From the NCBI GenBank assembly GCA_030704615.1, contig CM060731.1, positions 94,840,756 to 94,904,755 of the forward strand: a DNA stretch of 64,000 nucleotides, given 5' to 3'. Positions 11,924 to 22,500 of this stretch are shown one piece after another (the first letter of the stretch is position 1; the number at the start of each line of letters is the position of its first letter). Made by a program: the position numbers and the translations under genes. The notes under the pieces are model-generated. The model had not been told where the DNA came from, searched no databases, and saw only the letters and a program-made list of their open reading frames with translations. The DNA comes from Takakia lepidozioides (lineage: Eukaryota > Streptophyta > Takakiopsida > Takakiales > Takakiaceae).

Positions 11924-12423
11924 NNNNNNNNNNNNNNNNNNNNNNNNNNNNNNNNNNNNNNNNNNNNNNNNNNNNNNNNNNNNNNNNNNNNNNNNNNNNN
12001 NNNNNNNNNNNNNNNNNNNNNNNNNNNNNNNNNNNNNNNNNNNNNNNNNNNNNNNNNNNNNNNNNNNNNNNNNNNNNNNNNNNNNNNNNNNNNNNNNNNN
12101 NNNNNNNNNNNNNNNNNNNNNNNNNNNNNNNNNNNNNNNNNNNNNNNNNNNNNNNNNNNNNNNNNNNNNNNNNNNNNNNNNNNNNNNNNNNNNNNNNNNN
12201 NNNNNNNNNNNNNNNNNNNNNNNNNNNNNNNNNNNNNNNNNNNNNNNNNNNNNNNNNNNNNNNNNNNNNNNNNNNNNNNNNNNNNNNNNNNNNNNNNNNN
12301 NNNNNNNNNNNNNNNNNNNNNNNNNNNNNNNNNNNNNNNNNNNNNNNNNNNNNNNNNNNNNNNNNNNNNNNNNNNNNNNNNNNNNNNNNNNNNNNNNNNN
12401 NNNNNNNNNNNNNNNNNNNNNNN
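11924..12423. other. Assembly gap, 500 N
   Basis: Exactly 500 undetermined bases, so probably a placeholder length rather than a measured gap. Confidence 1.
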
Positions 12424-13882
12424 CTCTCTCTCTTTCTCTCTCTCTTGTCCCTTTTTCCAATGACCCATCGCTCAAACAGCTCTCATCTCTTTTGTCAGAC
12501 TTCAACCCAAATACCCCAACATCCCTCTTTTCCCTTCAACTGTGGAACACAGTTGTTCAGATCCTGATCCCATAGTGAAATCACCTTATCCTTTCCATTG
12601 TTTTTTTTGCAACTCCAGCTAACCATCATTTGATCTCTCCAAACAAACAAGCCAGATCTACATTGGTTCCAGGTTATCACTACACACAGGCAGCATGGGT
12701 GTCCAGGTTTATGACACTGAATCAAAATGCAAGAATGAAGACAACAGTGGACCATTCTGAATTCAGTGACGAACAGGCTCTCTCTTTCTCTCTCTCTTCA
12801 CTTATTTCTCTCACTGTCATCACAACATCAGGTGCATCCATCCTTCCACGTTCTGGTCTGAAGTCCAGAGTCTCCATTCCCATTTCAAAAACTTTTTTTG
12901 TCACATGTCTCTACCTTTTCTCTTCTGCCAAGATGCAGTCCTAAATCTACCAAAGCAATTTCTAAGTCCTGGCAAAAGAAGCCTCTGTTCATCGACTTAT
13001 CTGTTTTTTATCCACTAGTGAAGCGGCGGTGTCTGCCTGTCAAAGTGGGCCACCTTGCCATCGCCCCGTCAGCAGCCACTTCAACCCTTTCTCTTTGTCT
13101 TGATTCCAGACCTTATGACGCCATGATGGCTCCCCTTCTTCACTTGGACCATCCTGTGGCTTGACAACCAGATTACGCTATGCAATTCTCCTCTCGAATT
13201 GGCCTGGTCCTATAACAAGGAGAACAAAGCAAGCTAGAAGCTTAATGACAGAGAACCCGAGATACCATACAGCCAGAACTCCACATGCTTTACCTTCCCC
13301 CCATTGATTGTTGGTCCAGACTCTCTTCCCTGTGCTTTCAGCAGCTGGCCTTTTCCTTGCTTGCTCATCTGCCCATAACTATCATCTTCAAGGCACTGGC
13401 GGCAGTGGTGGTGCGCCGCTTTCCTTACATGCTTCTATCTCTTGGAATTGATCATCACTACAGAGAGAGGCGGCACCGCTTCTTTCTACACAGAATACCA
13501 AGCAGAGGCGTCTTAATGCCGCTTCCTAAGCCAAGCAAGATCCCACCGCGCAGTACAACCTCCTAACACAGGCTGGCCCTGCCGACACCACTCCTTTGCA
13601 ACAGCCGCTACGAGCCATCCGTCATCTTCCTCTTCGTTTTTCTCAACCCGCGATCTTTTAGGTCAAGAATCAGTGATGAAAACGTTCATCGCATGGATGA
13701 AAATGTGTACCGTCATGACTTAGCCATTTTCTCCTGGCAAAGCATAAGTTCAGTGCGCTCATGAAATTACCTTCATGAAGGGATACATCCTTTCTGCAGT
13801 TGGGATGACGCGGCAACCCGTCATAGTGATGTAGGTCGTAATGGTAAACATATGTAATGTTCTGCCCTGCATTCACACTACA
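12424..13882. other. No gene recognised; CT-rich start
   Basis: It begins with a CT microsatellite at the gap edge, which probably caused the gap. The remainder is pyrimidine-rich with short ORFs and no recognisable motif. It separates the gap from the second MULE block. Confidence 0.45.
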
Positions 13883-14645
13883 GATGACCGTCATGTTTTC
13901 TATCCATATCTGTCAACATTCCGGACGCCCTCGAGTAGTCCGCCCGAGGAGGGAACTCAAAGAAGATATTACCGTCGACGTCGGCGGGAAGGCATATAAC
14001 CGATTTAGTTGCGAACTTGCTGTAGTCCAGCCCGGCCAGCTCCGACCGGTGTCCCTCCATGTGAAGCCCTCGCAAAATTTCAAGAATAGATCAAACTGCG
14101 GTGCTCGTGCTGGGAATATGACTCCCTCCTCCACTGACGTCCATTGAGGACTTGCCTGATCTCCAAGACGACCTTGGAACTTCCATGACCTCGTCTGAGT
14201 CGGACAGGTTGTGAACAACCCGGTTCTCGCTCGTCTTCATGGATGGGTTCGGCTCTGGATTTACTTCGTTGCGGACTTCTCTCTTTGAGGTAGCCACTCT
14301 CTGATTCGCGGATTGTTTCGTGGAAGGCGCCAGGATAGAAGGTGCATTTGGCGGGCAAATGAAGTCCCCAACAGCCCTGTATATGACGCTGTCCGATGGT
14401 GGAACTCGCCATTCCCTGCCATCGCCAAAATCATCGTGGAGCACAACAATACTCTCAACAACAAGGCCGTTAGAGAACTTCCTTTCCTCCTCCAAAAAAA
14501 CCGACCCCGGTTTCAGGTGGTATCGAACGCACAGATATTTCTCCATCACCCGGCAGATGTCCCCTCTGCATGGAAATGAAGCTCTATGCTCGTGAGGAGG
14601 GTAGTACACTGTAGCGCTCGGGTTTTCTGCCATGGGAGATGTGCA
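13883..14645 (-). pseudogene. Partial MULE N-terminal copy (duplicated block, copy 2)
   Basis: It repeats 10320-11077. The start codon is at 14633 (MAENPSATVYYPP). The frame is better kept than in copy 1 and reads RGDICRVMEKYLCVRYHLK, DDFGDGREW and SDSDEVMEVPRSSWRSGKSS before frameshifting near 14100. It ends abruptly at 13883 without the transposase core. It may be a real segmental duplication or an artefact of joining overlapping contigs around the 500-N gap. Confidence 0.7.
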
Positions 14646-15478
14646 CACAAGACTGCCAGGATGGCGTGCGGGGAAGCTCCCTGGATGCAGCGATGGGAAT
14701 GAATTAGATGCCGATTTGTCCGAGCGACGAAGCCTGATCCAAATCCAGGGAGCCAACTATCTCAAAAATCCACAGTCAGAGTGTTAATGAACCTTGTCTC
14801 CGGAATGCGGCCCCTGGTCTTTGCGCAATAACTGTCAACGGTATGCAGTCAGAAAGTGGGGGGCCGTCCGGATGATGTCGGCTGAAGGGGAGAAGTCGGC
14901 ACCGTGCCGTCACATTACTACCCCCGAATGGAAATTCGGCACCCAATATCCAACAGGGGAAGCCCGGATGAAGTCGCCTCGGGCGCAGAGGCCGGCGCGT
15001 GTGCGACAGAGAACATCCCCTGGATGGAGATTCGGCGCCGAATTTCCATCCGGGGCGGTTCGGATGCAGTCGGGGAGGGGGGAGAGGTCGGCACTTGGCC
15101 GTCACATTTCAACCCCCGGACGGAAATTTGGCACCGAATATCCAACAGGGGACGCCCGGATGAAGTCGCCTCGGGCGTAGAGGCCGGCACGTGTTCGACA
15201 GAGAGCATCCCCTGGATGGAGATTCGGCGCCGAATTTCCATCCGGGCCACCCCAAAGGAAGTCGTGTCGGGGGTCAGACCGAAAACTGGCCGACATAAAA
15301 ACCTCCCCAGATGGAAAAACGGCGCCGAATTTCAATCCGGGGCCGTTCTAATGCAGTCGGGGAGGGGGGAGAGGTCGGCACCTGGCCGTCATATTTCAAC
15401 CCCCGGACGGAAATTCAGCACCGAATATCCAACAGAGCGGCGGAGAGGCCGGCACCTCTCCGACAGAGACCATCCCCC

Positions 15479-15508
15479 GGATGGAAATTCGGCGCCGAAT
15501 TTCCATCC
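15479..15508. repeat. 30-bp perfect palindrome
   Basis: GGATGG at the left and CCATCC at the right frame the AAATTCGGCGCCGAATTT core. All 30 bases are self-complementary. An identical 30-mer is at 16054-16083. Confidence 0.95.
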
Positions 15509-15709
15509 AGCAGGTAAGTGGAATCCCGGATGGATGGAGATCCGAATTTCCATCCTGCAGGTAATTCGAATCCCGGATGGATGGAGATCCGGCGCCGAAT
15601 TTCCATTCTGCAGGTAGTTCGAATCCCGGATGGATGGAGATCCGGCGCCGAATTTCCATCCAGCAGGTAAGTGGAATCCCGGATGGATGGAGATCCGGCG
15701 CCGAATTTC

Positions 15710-16125
15710 CATCCTGCAGGTAGTTCGAATCCCGGATGGATGGAGATCCGGCGCCGAATTTCCATCCAGCAGGTAAGTCGGATCGCTGGCGTATGGATAT
15801 TCGGCGCCGAATTTCCATTCGCCAGGTATTTCATCGCTCAGAATTACCTTCCTGCAGGTAATTCTGATCGATGAATTACCTTCGTGCAGGTAATTCTTAT
15901 CGATGAATAACCTTCCTGCAGGTAATTCCGAGCGTAGGAAGGTAATTCATCGCTCAGAATTACCTGCAGGAAGGTAATTCTGAGCGATGAAATACCTGGC
16001 GAATGGAAATTCGGCGTCGAATATCCATACGCCAGCGATCCGACTTACCTGCTGGATGGAAATTCGGCGCCGAATTTCCATCCATCCGGGATTCGAATTA
16101 CCTGCAGGATGGAAATTCGGCGCCG
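15710..16125. repeat. Large inverted repeat with arms of about 180 bp
   Basis: The left arm (about 15710-15890) is the reverse complement of the right arm (about 15945-16125). For example, the stretch from GTATGGATATTCGGCG at 15791 through CTGCAGGTAATTC is mirrored by GAATTACCTGCAGG through CGAATATCCATAC at 15957-16030. The centre is near 15917. Confidence 0.85.
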
Positions 16126-16390
16126 GATCTCCATCCATCCGCTCTCCGCCCAACCTTGCGGATGGAAATCTGGCCCCGGATTTCCATCCATCTGCCTCCG
16201 AATTACCTGCTTGAGGGAAATTTCGTGCGCCGCCCTACCTGCGCGGATGGAAATCCGGCGCCGGATTTCCATCCATCCGCTTCTGAATTACCTGCTTGAG
16301 GGAAATTTCGCGCGCCGCCCTCCCTTCTGGATGGAAATTCGGTGCCGGAATTACCTCTACGTTGGAAATTCCGGGCCTCTTTCCGTCGAT

Positions 16391-16592
16391 TTTCATCCGA
16401 CATGGAGGGCTTTATCCGACATTTAATTGCGCAGTTGGGCAATAAATGTCCACCGCCGTCGGTTTTCATTCGGGCTGGCGACACATGGCTTCCTGGATAC
16501 GTACCCTAAATCTCATGCTAATCTTGGCTTAACATGCTATTCGAGGCATGTACCCCAAAAACGGAGATCTTTTTCCATTTTGGCTGGGACTT
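16391..16592 (+). promoter_or_regulatory. Conserved upstream region of the ParB-like gene
   Basis: The 200 bp before the start codon align with the same region of copy 2 (62651-62870, minus): shared GACATTTAATTGCG, CCGCCGTCGGTTTT and CTATTCGAGGCATGTAC. Conservation across two dispersed copies suggests promoter and 5' UTR. No firm TATA box is assigned. Confidence 0.45.
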
Positions 16593-16769
16593 ATGCCGCC
16601 TGAAGGGCGTGGCTCTCCCGAGAGAGACCTCACATCCAGACCGCAGCGGAAGTTGAAAGCTCTGTACTACGGACGACGGCCAATCTCTCGCATGGCCAAA
16701 CTGAAGCTCCAGCAGGAGATTCCAGTGTCTTGCTCACAACCCGCGCCAACTGAAGCCGAGTACTCTCAG

Positions 16770-17128
16770 GCAAGCCACTTCTGCTTTTGCTTTGTTCGAT
16801 TTCTTTTTGGCTTTCGCTTTGTTGCCTCGCTTTGTTTTTGCATCTTCATCCTGGCTTCGCTGGATGAGTGAACTTTAGATAGTTGAGTGAACCTTACATT
16901 GTTTGCAATGCGTGTGCAAATCCGGCAGCTGTGGAGAAGGCTGCTTGTGCATGTCATTCTCAGGCAATTGTTGCATTTGTTTTCATTGTTGTTGCATGGC
17001 TCTCCATACTTCCTAAACTTGTTATGTTTTCATTTTTGTTACACGATTGTTGCTATGGTGGTTGCGCTGCTCGTTGCGATGCTGGTTTTTGCACCGATGT
17101 TGGTTTTCACGATTTTTGGGAATCACAG
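16770..17128 (+). other. GC-AG intron 1 of the ParB-like gene
   Basis: The donor reads CAG/GCAAGC and the acceptor CACAG/AGTGAC, with phase 0 on both sides. Copy 2 has the same GC donor (CAG/GCAAGG at 62474/62473) and acceptor. GC-AG introns are a known minority class, and conservation in two copies supports the call. Confidence 0.65.
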
Positions 17129-18129
17129 AGTGACGACGAGCCCGGCACGCTGGTGGTATCATTGACAGCTCCAACTCATCGCATGTTTGAATCGCCCAAC
17201 TTGGGGCGAGAGGGCAAACTTCAACCTTTTGTTGGTGGACGGGAGGACTTGCAACGACAGTACGACAGAATAGGCATTGGGGAGGTTGGTGCAGGCGGCA
17301 TGGCAGGTGAAGGGCGTGAGGACATGAGGACAGCAGATCCGGCAATGGAGGTTGTTCATGCACATGCAGTAGGGCCCGCCCACGCAAAGAAAAAGAAGAA
17401 AGCTAAGCACATGCAATCCCCGGCGAGAGAGCCGTCACGGGCTGCGGAGGGGGGAGTGAGCAGTGCGCGCGAGGGTGTCAGTTCGCCTCAATCAAAGGTG
17501 GTCGTCCTGGAGGGCTCCCCTGCTGCTAGCCCTAGTAAGAAACAGAAAGCCCGTGAGAGGGCAAAAGAGAGGGCAAAAGAACAGACGAGACAGAATGCTA
17601 GCCAGGAGGAAAGAGAAAAGGCCACTGAAGAGGCCAGGGGTGCCCAAATGACAGATGCCAATGTAAGCGAGGGACGCACAGAGACGGTGGATCCCTCCAA
17701 GACACCACAGAGAGGCAGTAACACACCGGTTAGACCATCGCGGGCAAGAGCAGCCCCCGCAATTACCCATACGGTGGAGAGTGGAGGAGAGGAAAGAACA
17801 CCAAAAGAGCACGGATTGTGCAAGTTCGAGGTGAAGCCAGGGAGAGGGCAGTAGAGACGGGGAGAGTGCTGGAGGTGGTTTCGCAGGTGGCTGACCCTGT
17901 TGAGGAGGACGACAGGGAGCTTTCTGACCAGGATGACATCCTCCCGGACATCCCCAGGCCCCAAACCCGGAGCATACAGGCTGGATTTGGCGGTCCTGGT
18001 GGGCTGCCGGAAAACCCCTCTGCAGCAGACGTCATGTCTGAGGCGGATATGAAGTTGGCCGCTGCCAAGATGTTGGAGGCAACCCACAGCAACATTGGCA
18101 GGGTGCTGGGGGGCATGGTGTACCCGGCC

Positions 18130-18569
18130 AAGCTTCGAATTCCCCTTTGCCGCTTGGTGTCATTGCAGGTGGTGAGACCTGCCCTCCCAGGCGATATCGA
18201 CAAGCTGAAATTCTCTTTCCGGGATGGATATCGAATGGGGTCTGCCGCGTTTTACGTTTCCATTGAGAACGACCACGGAGCTTCCCGTGCCCACACTTCC
18301 GATGAGGTGGACAAATGGGGTCCCCATTGGCAAACGCGAAATGAGGAGTTCGAGAGATCGATTGCTAGTGATCCTCTTTTCCAGCACTTGTCCGGTAAGA
18401 TGTTCTACGTGTGGGACGGCAATCATCGCCTCCTGGCATGGATGGAGCACATTGCCCAAGCCCACCCCAACGACCTCGATTGGCATTTCGCCGTGGATTG
18501 TGTTGTGCTGAAGGTTGCGGGGCCCAAAGATCGCAGTCTTCTCAAAGCTGCAATGGCCGACATCAACTC
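18130..18569 (+). other. ParB-like (DGNHR) domain of the fusion gene
   Basis: The region from RIPLCRLVSLQVVRPALPGD to the exon end has the layout of ParB/sulfiredoxin-fold N-terminal domains. The signature MFYVWDGNHRLLAWM has DGNHR at 18415-18429. In ParB-type proteins this loop is part of the nucleotide-binding or catalytic site. No helix-turn-helix parS-binding domain is recognised next to it. Confidence 0.6.
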
Positions 18570-19786
18570 GTAAGCTACAACCCCTCTCGCTTTTGGACTT
18601 TGAATTTGGAAGTCATTTCATTGCGAATCCTCATATATGATGAAAATTCCCATTTCAGTATTGTTTGATGGAAATGTGGCACTGCAGGGTGACTGAGAAT
18701 GCCTTCATTGCCACCAACTTGTCCCATATGCTCTTCCGAGTGAAGGATGTCGGGAAGCAGGGGGTGCAAGAGTTTGCCAATTCCCTCAGTGCCGACCTCC
18801 TGCGCAAGTCGGAGGCAAAGGCAGACAGAACCTGGTATAGGCTGAGCGTCGACGCCATGGTGGACTACATATTTCGGGTAAAGCTCCTGACAGTTTTGTT
18901 GAGCTAATCTGTCTCTCCTCCCCCAATAGAAGAAATTGTGTTGAGCAGGATCTCTAATCTTATGTGCGCATTCTTGACAGACGAAAATACAGCAGGATTT
19001 GGCACATGCGCGGAGGTTCTACATGGAGTCAGAGGAGAAGAATCCAACCCTCCCGGAACTCGAATCGTATGTCAAAGCTGCGGAGGTGAGGGCCCGCATA
19101 AAGTACAAGTCGCGGATGGTAAAGTAAGTGGCCATAGCTGATCCCGCCCTTGGTGCCGACTTTCTGGTGGAGGTGGGGAAGCACTACTCTCGCGCTCTGA
19201 AGCCCACGATGACATTGGAGAAGCTCCATCGTCTAGCCACATCCTGTGTGGATGCAACAGAAAAGGTGATACATTCTTAACCAAATTGTGGTGGCAACAA
19301 CTCTTTTTTGTGGTGTTTGGCGCTTACGAATATGCTGGGTGGTTGGACAGACCCGGTGGCTCCAAATCTGGAATGGTTCCCAAAGTACCAGGGACATGTG
19401 GAGCTTCCCCAAACCGGACAAACTCTCTGACCCCACATTCGACATGTGGATGAACCGCATGACATGGTGGTTTCAGGTACTTCCCCACGCTTCGTTTGGG
19501 GCTTCTACTCTAGTAGGGGGTGGATTCATTGTATTTTTGAAGGAAAGCGATCTGATGGAGAATCTCCACAGGTGACGACGAATGCGCAAGAGCAGCTGGA
19601 CACACAAGCACATCAGTTCAAGATGGAGATATCTCCTGCAGCAGAGAGCCTACGTGACTATGTGACGAGGTACTTTCTGCTCTACAAAACCAACCTATTC
19701 TTTCGGGAGATAGCAAATGCTCGCCGGAGCCACGAGTTCACCGACCAGCCGAACGCGGACAAAGCAGCAATGCGCCTTCTGTACAG

Positions 19787-20850
19787 GTACATACGCGCTG
19801 CCTTTCTTTCAAGTCCTTGCATTTCAGGATGTTAGAAGCCTCATGTGGTGTTAGGGAAAATGGCGCCGAATTTCCAGTCAGGGCTCCGAAAATGGCTAAG
19901 TCCCTAGACTGGCTGGCCCGGAACTGGAAATTCGGCGCCATTTTCCAGTTCCAGGCCCTATTGCCGTTCAGGGACTTGGCCATTTTCGGGCTAAGTCCCT
20001 AGACTGGCTGGCCCGGAACTGGAAATTCGGCGCCATTTTCCAGTTCCAGGCCCTATTGCCGTTCAGGGACTTAGCCATTTTCGGGCTAAGTCCCTAGACT
20101 GGCTGGCCCTGAACTGGAAATTCGGCGCCATTTTCCAGTTCCAGGCCCTATTGCCGTTCAAGGACTTAGCCATTTTCGGGCTAAGTCCCTAGGGTGGCTG
20201 GCCCCGAAGTGGAAATTCGGCGCCATTTTCCAGTTGTAGGCCCTATTGCCGTTCAGGGACTTAGCCATTTTCGGGCTAAGTCACTAGACTGGCTGGCCCT
20301 GAACTGGAAATTCGGCGCCATTTTCCAGTTCCAGGCCCTATTGCCGTTCAGGGACTTAGCCATTTTCCGGGTAAGTCCCTAGGGTGGCTGGCCCCGAAGT
20401 GGAAATTCGGCGCCATTTTCCAGTTGTAGGCCCTATTGCCGTTCAGGGACTTAGCCATTTTCGGGCTAGATCCCTAGGGTGGCTGGCCCGGAACTGGAAA
20501 TTCGGCGCCATTTTCCAGTTCTAGGCCCTATTGCCGTTCAGGGACTTAGCCATTTTCGGGCTAAGTCCCTAGGGTGGCTGGCCCTGAACTGGAAATTCGG
20601 CGCCATTTTTCCAGTTCTAGGCCCTATTGCCGTTCTGGGACTTAGCCATCTTCGGGCCAAACCGGGAAAAATGGCGCCGAATTTCCAGTTCAGGGCTCTC
20701 AAGATGGCTAAGTCCCTAGGGTGGCAGTCACCGAAAACCGAAATTCGGCGCCATTTTTCCATTTCTAGGCCCACTCACATCCGCCCCAACCTGGGAAAAT
20801 GGTGCCGAATATGCATTTCAGGGACCTCATTGTGTTTTTCATGAATGCAG
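19787..20850 (+). repeat. Intron 6 with a 95-bp minisatellite of hairpin units
   Basis: The donor is CTGTACAG/GTACAT and the acceptor ATGCAG/GTACTG. The motif CTAAGTCCCT recurs at 19991, 20086, 20181, 20276, (20371), 20466 and 20561, exactly 95 bp apart. Each unit starts with GGCTAAGTCCCT, ends with AGGGACTTAGCC, and has a near-palindrome around TTCGGCGCCA in the middle, so each can fold back. The core resembles that of the upstream palindrome array. Confidence 0.85.
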
Positions 20851-21639
20851 GTACTGCAAGTTCCCCTTTTGGAGAAAGGTCATCTGTCTTTCGAGCCACC
20901 ATTCTTCCTGGCATGGAGGAACCTTGGGGCTGACTCCATGTACACTGACGATATTTGTGAAGGAGTGGCATCTGGAACATTTGCGTGATTGCCCTTGGTA
21001 TGTGGACCTTCCGCCCGGCTCGCTCGACCCATCCGAGTTTCAATTGAAGCTGGATGCTGAATTCCGACGAAACCGGGCTCTGCTGCCTCCGTTGGGTGCA
21101 AAAGAGGCAAAAGCGCTTGCGAACTCCAGGAAAGCGGCAGAGCTTGCTCAGGCAGGAATTCAGGAGAAATTGCATGAGAAGAGTAAAGGCCAAAGGAAAA
21201 GGACAAGAAAACAGGTGAGTGCAGTAACACCCAAAAAGAAGAAAACCATCGGGGCAACGGAGGAGGCGCAGGAGGGGACCCAAGAGAGTGACTCGGACGA
21301 CGACTTTGTTCAAGATCCTGTGACTGCTGTTGCTCCTACCCAGTCACCGGTCGTCCGGGTTCCCAAGTCAGTTCGGAGTGGGACTGGCTCTGCCAAGAAG
21401 TTGGCATTTGAGGCCGAGCCTACACGGCGGTATTCGGCGGTGACGTTTACGCACAGGCCAAAGCTAGAACCTCCAACCATCATCCAATGCGTCAATGAGA
21501 GCTTCCTTGACGCTCTCACTGCCAGGGCGAAGAAGGTGGCACACAGCAAGTCTCTGGCGGAGCAGAAGGGGAAAGCCAAGAAGAGGGCTGGCGGTACAGA
21601 GCCTAAAGACACCCCTGGTTTTGAAGCCATGATGGAATT

Positions 21640-22500
21640 CTTCACGGCTGTGAGCACGAATTGCAAGAGCACTCGGGGGGGGGTTGAGGTGGAGAGAGCT
21701 TGCGACATGATTCTCCTCGACATTCCAGATGGGGAGCTGCTGGAGGGCCTGGATGGTGTGCCCACCTAGAACAGGTTTACTGAGGACTACTGGAAAGCCG
21801 GGTTTGGGCTGGCGGGGATGCTTCTGGATGACGGTGGATGTGTGGTTGTCCTTGCCACGAGAGGGAAGACCACAGAGAATGCGGTGGCAAGGTGGACACC
21901 AAAAGTGTCACCCCGATCCTCCTCAGAAAATGGTTCTGCATCAGTACACAGGGGTTGTGAACAGAGGGCCAAAGTGTAAGTTATCAATCTATTGCATTCA
22001 CTTCATATTGTGGTGTATGTTAAGTAGACCCTGGAGTTGATCCCTTCTTTGTTGGATGTGCAGACATTGGTGTTTGAGGCATATTGCTTTGTGAAGAGAG
22101 GGTCTACGTTCAAATTCCGCAACGACGGTCGTCTTGTTGATGCCGCTGTGGACCCTGTAACCTACGATGTCCTCTACAACTATGTGCCCCACTCCAGTAT
22201 GCCGAAGGACACAAAGACAGGCAAACCGTGGCGGTACAGCCGGACCCGGAGCCCTGCTTTCATCCAAACCCTCATGGAGACGTGCTCGGATGTCCAAGGG
22301 CGGATTCTGGACCTTACATGCGGCACGGGTAAGCCTTCACGTGCTCAGTTTGTCCCCTGGCCCGATTGCAATTGCATGCCGCAAGCTATTAACCGCCCGC
22401 TTTGTTCCTCAGGTGCTTCAATGTGGGCAGGGACGTTGTCCGACAGGCATGTGTTCGCCTTCGAGCCAGATACTGCCCTCCACAACTCGGAACTTGCAGC
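21640..22500 (+). other. Beta-class DNA methyltransferase-like domain of the fusion gene
   Basis: In order: CDMILLDIPDGEL with DIPDG at 21719-21733, in the place of the DPPY motif IV; FGLAGMLLDDGGCVVVLAT, like the motif after it; TLVFEAYCFVKRGS; then SPAFIQTLMETCSDVQGRIL and DLTCGTGGASMWAG (Asp at 22310), in the place of the SAM-binding FxGxG motif I; and an acidic residue in FAFEPD. This catalytic-before-SAM order marks beta-class N6-adenine/N4-cytosine methylases. DIPD lacks the usual aromatic residue of DPPY, so activity is doubtful even before counting the stops. Confidence 0.55.

Larger units (their letters stand above)
14780..16390. repeat. Palindrome (hairpin) array 1, upstream of the ParB-like gene
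   Basis: It contains roughly a dozen copies of a perfect palindrome centred on GGCGCC (core AAATTCGGCGCCGAATTT). From about 14895 to 15480 these sit in longer units (near 193 bp apart: the block GCCCGGATGAAGTCGCCTCG recurs at 14959 and 15153). From 15510 to 15790 they sit in units of about 53 bp. From 15710 to 16125 the array folds back on itself. Many units also carry CAGGTAAGT or CTGCAGGTAATT. ORFs here are repeat translations, not genes. The same kind of array precedes the second gene copy at 62870-64000. Confidence 0.9.

Noticed and set aside
15560-15780. tRNA-like T-loop text (GTTCGAATCCC) inside the palindrome repeats
   Set aside because: It matches a Pol III B box, but no A box, anticodon stem or acceptor stem is present, and the motif arises from the 53-bp repeat unit.
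15396-15834. Long overlapping ORFs in array 1 on both strands
   Set aside because: They are translations of the repeat (recurring WKFGAEFPS and MEIRRRISI in different frames) with no codon constraint. The same holds for 62808-63628.
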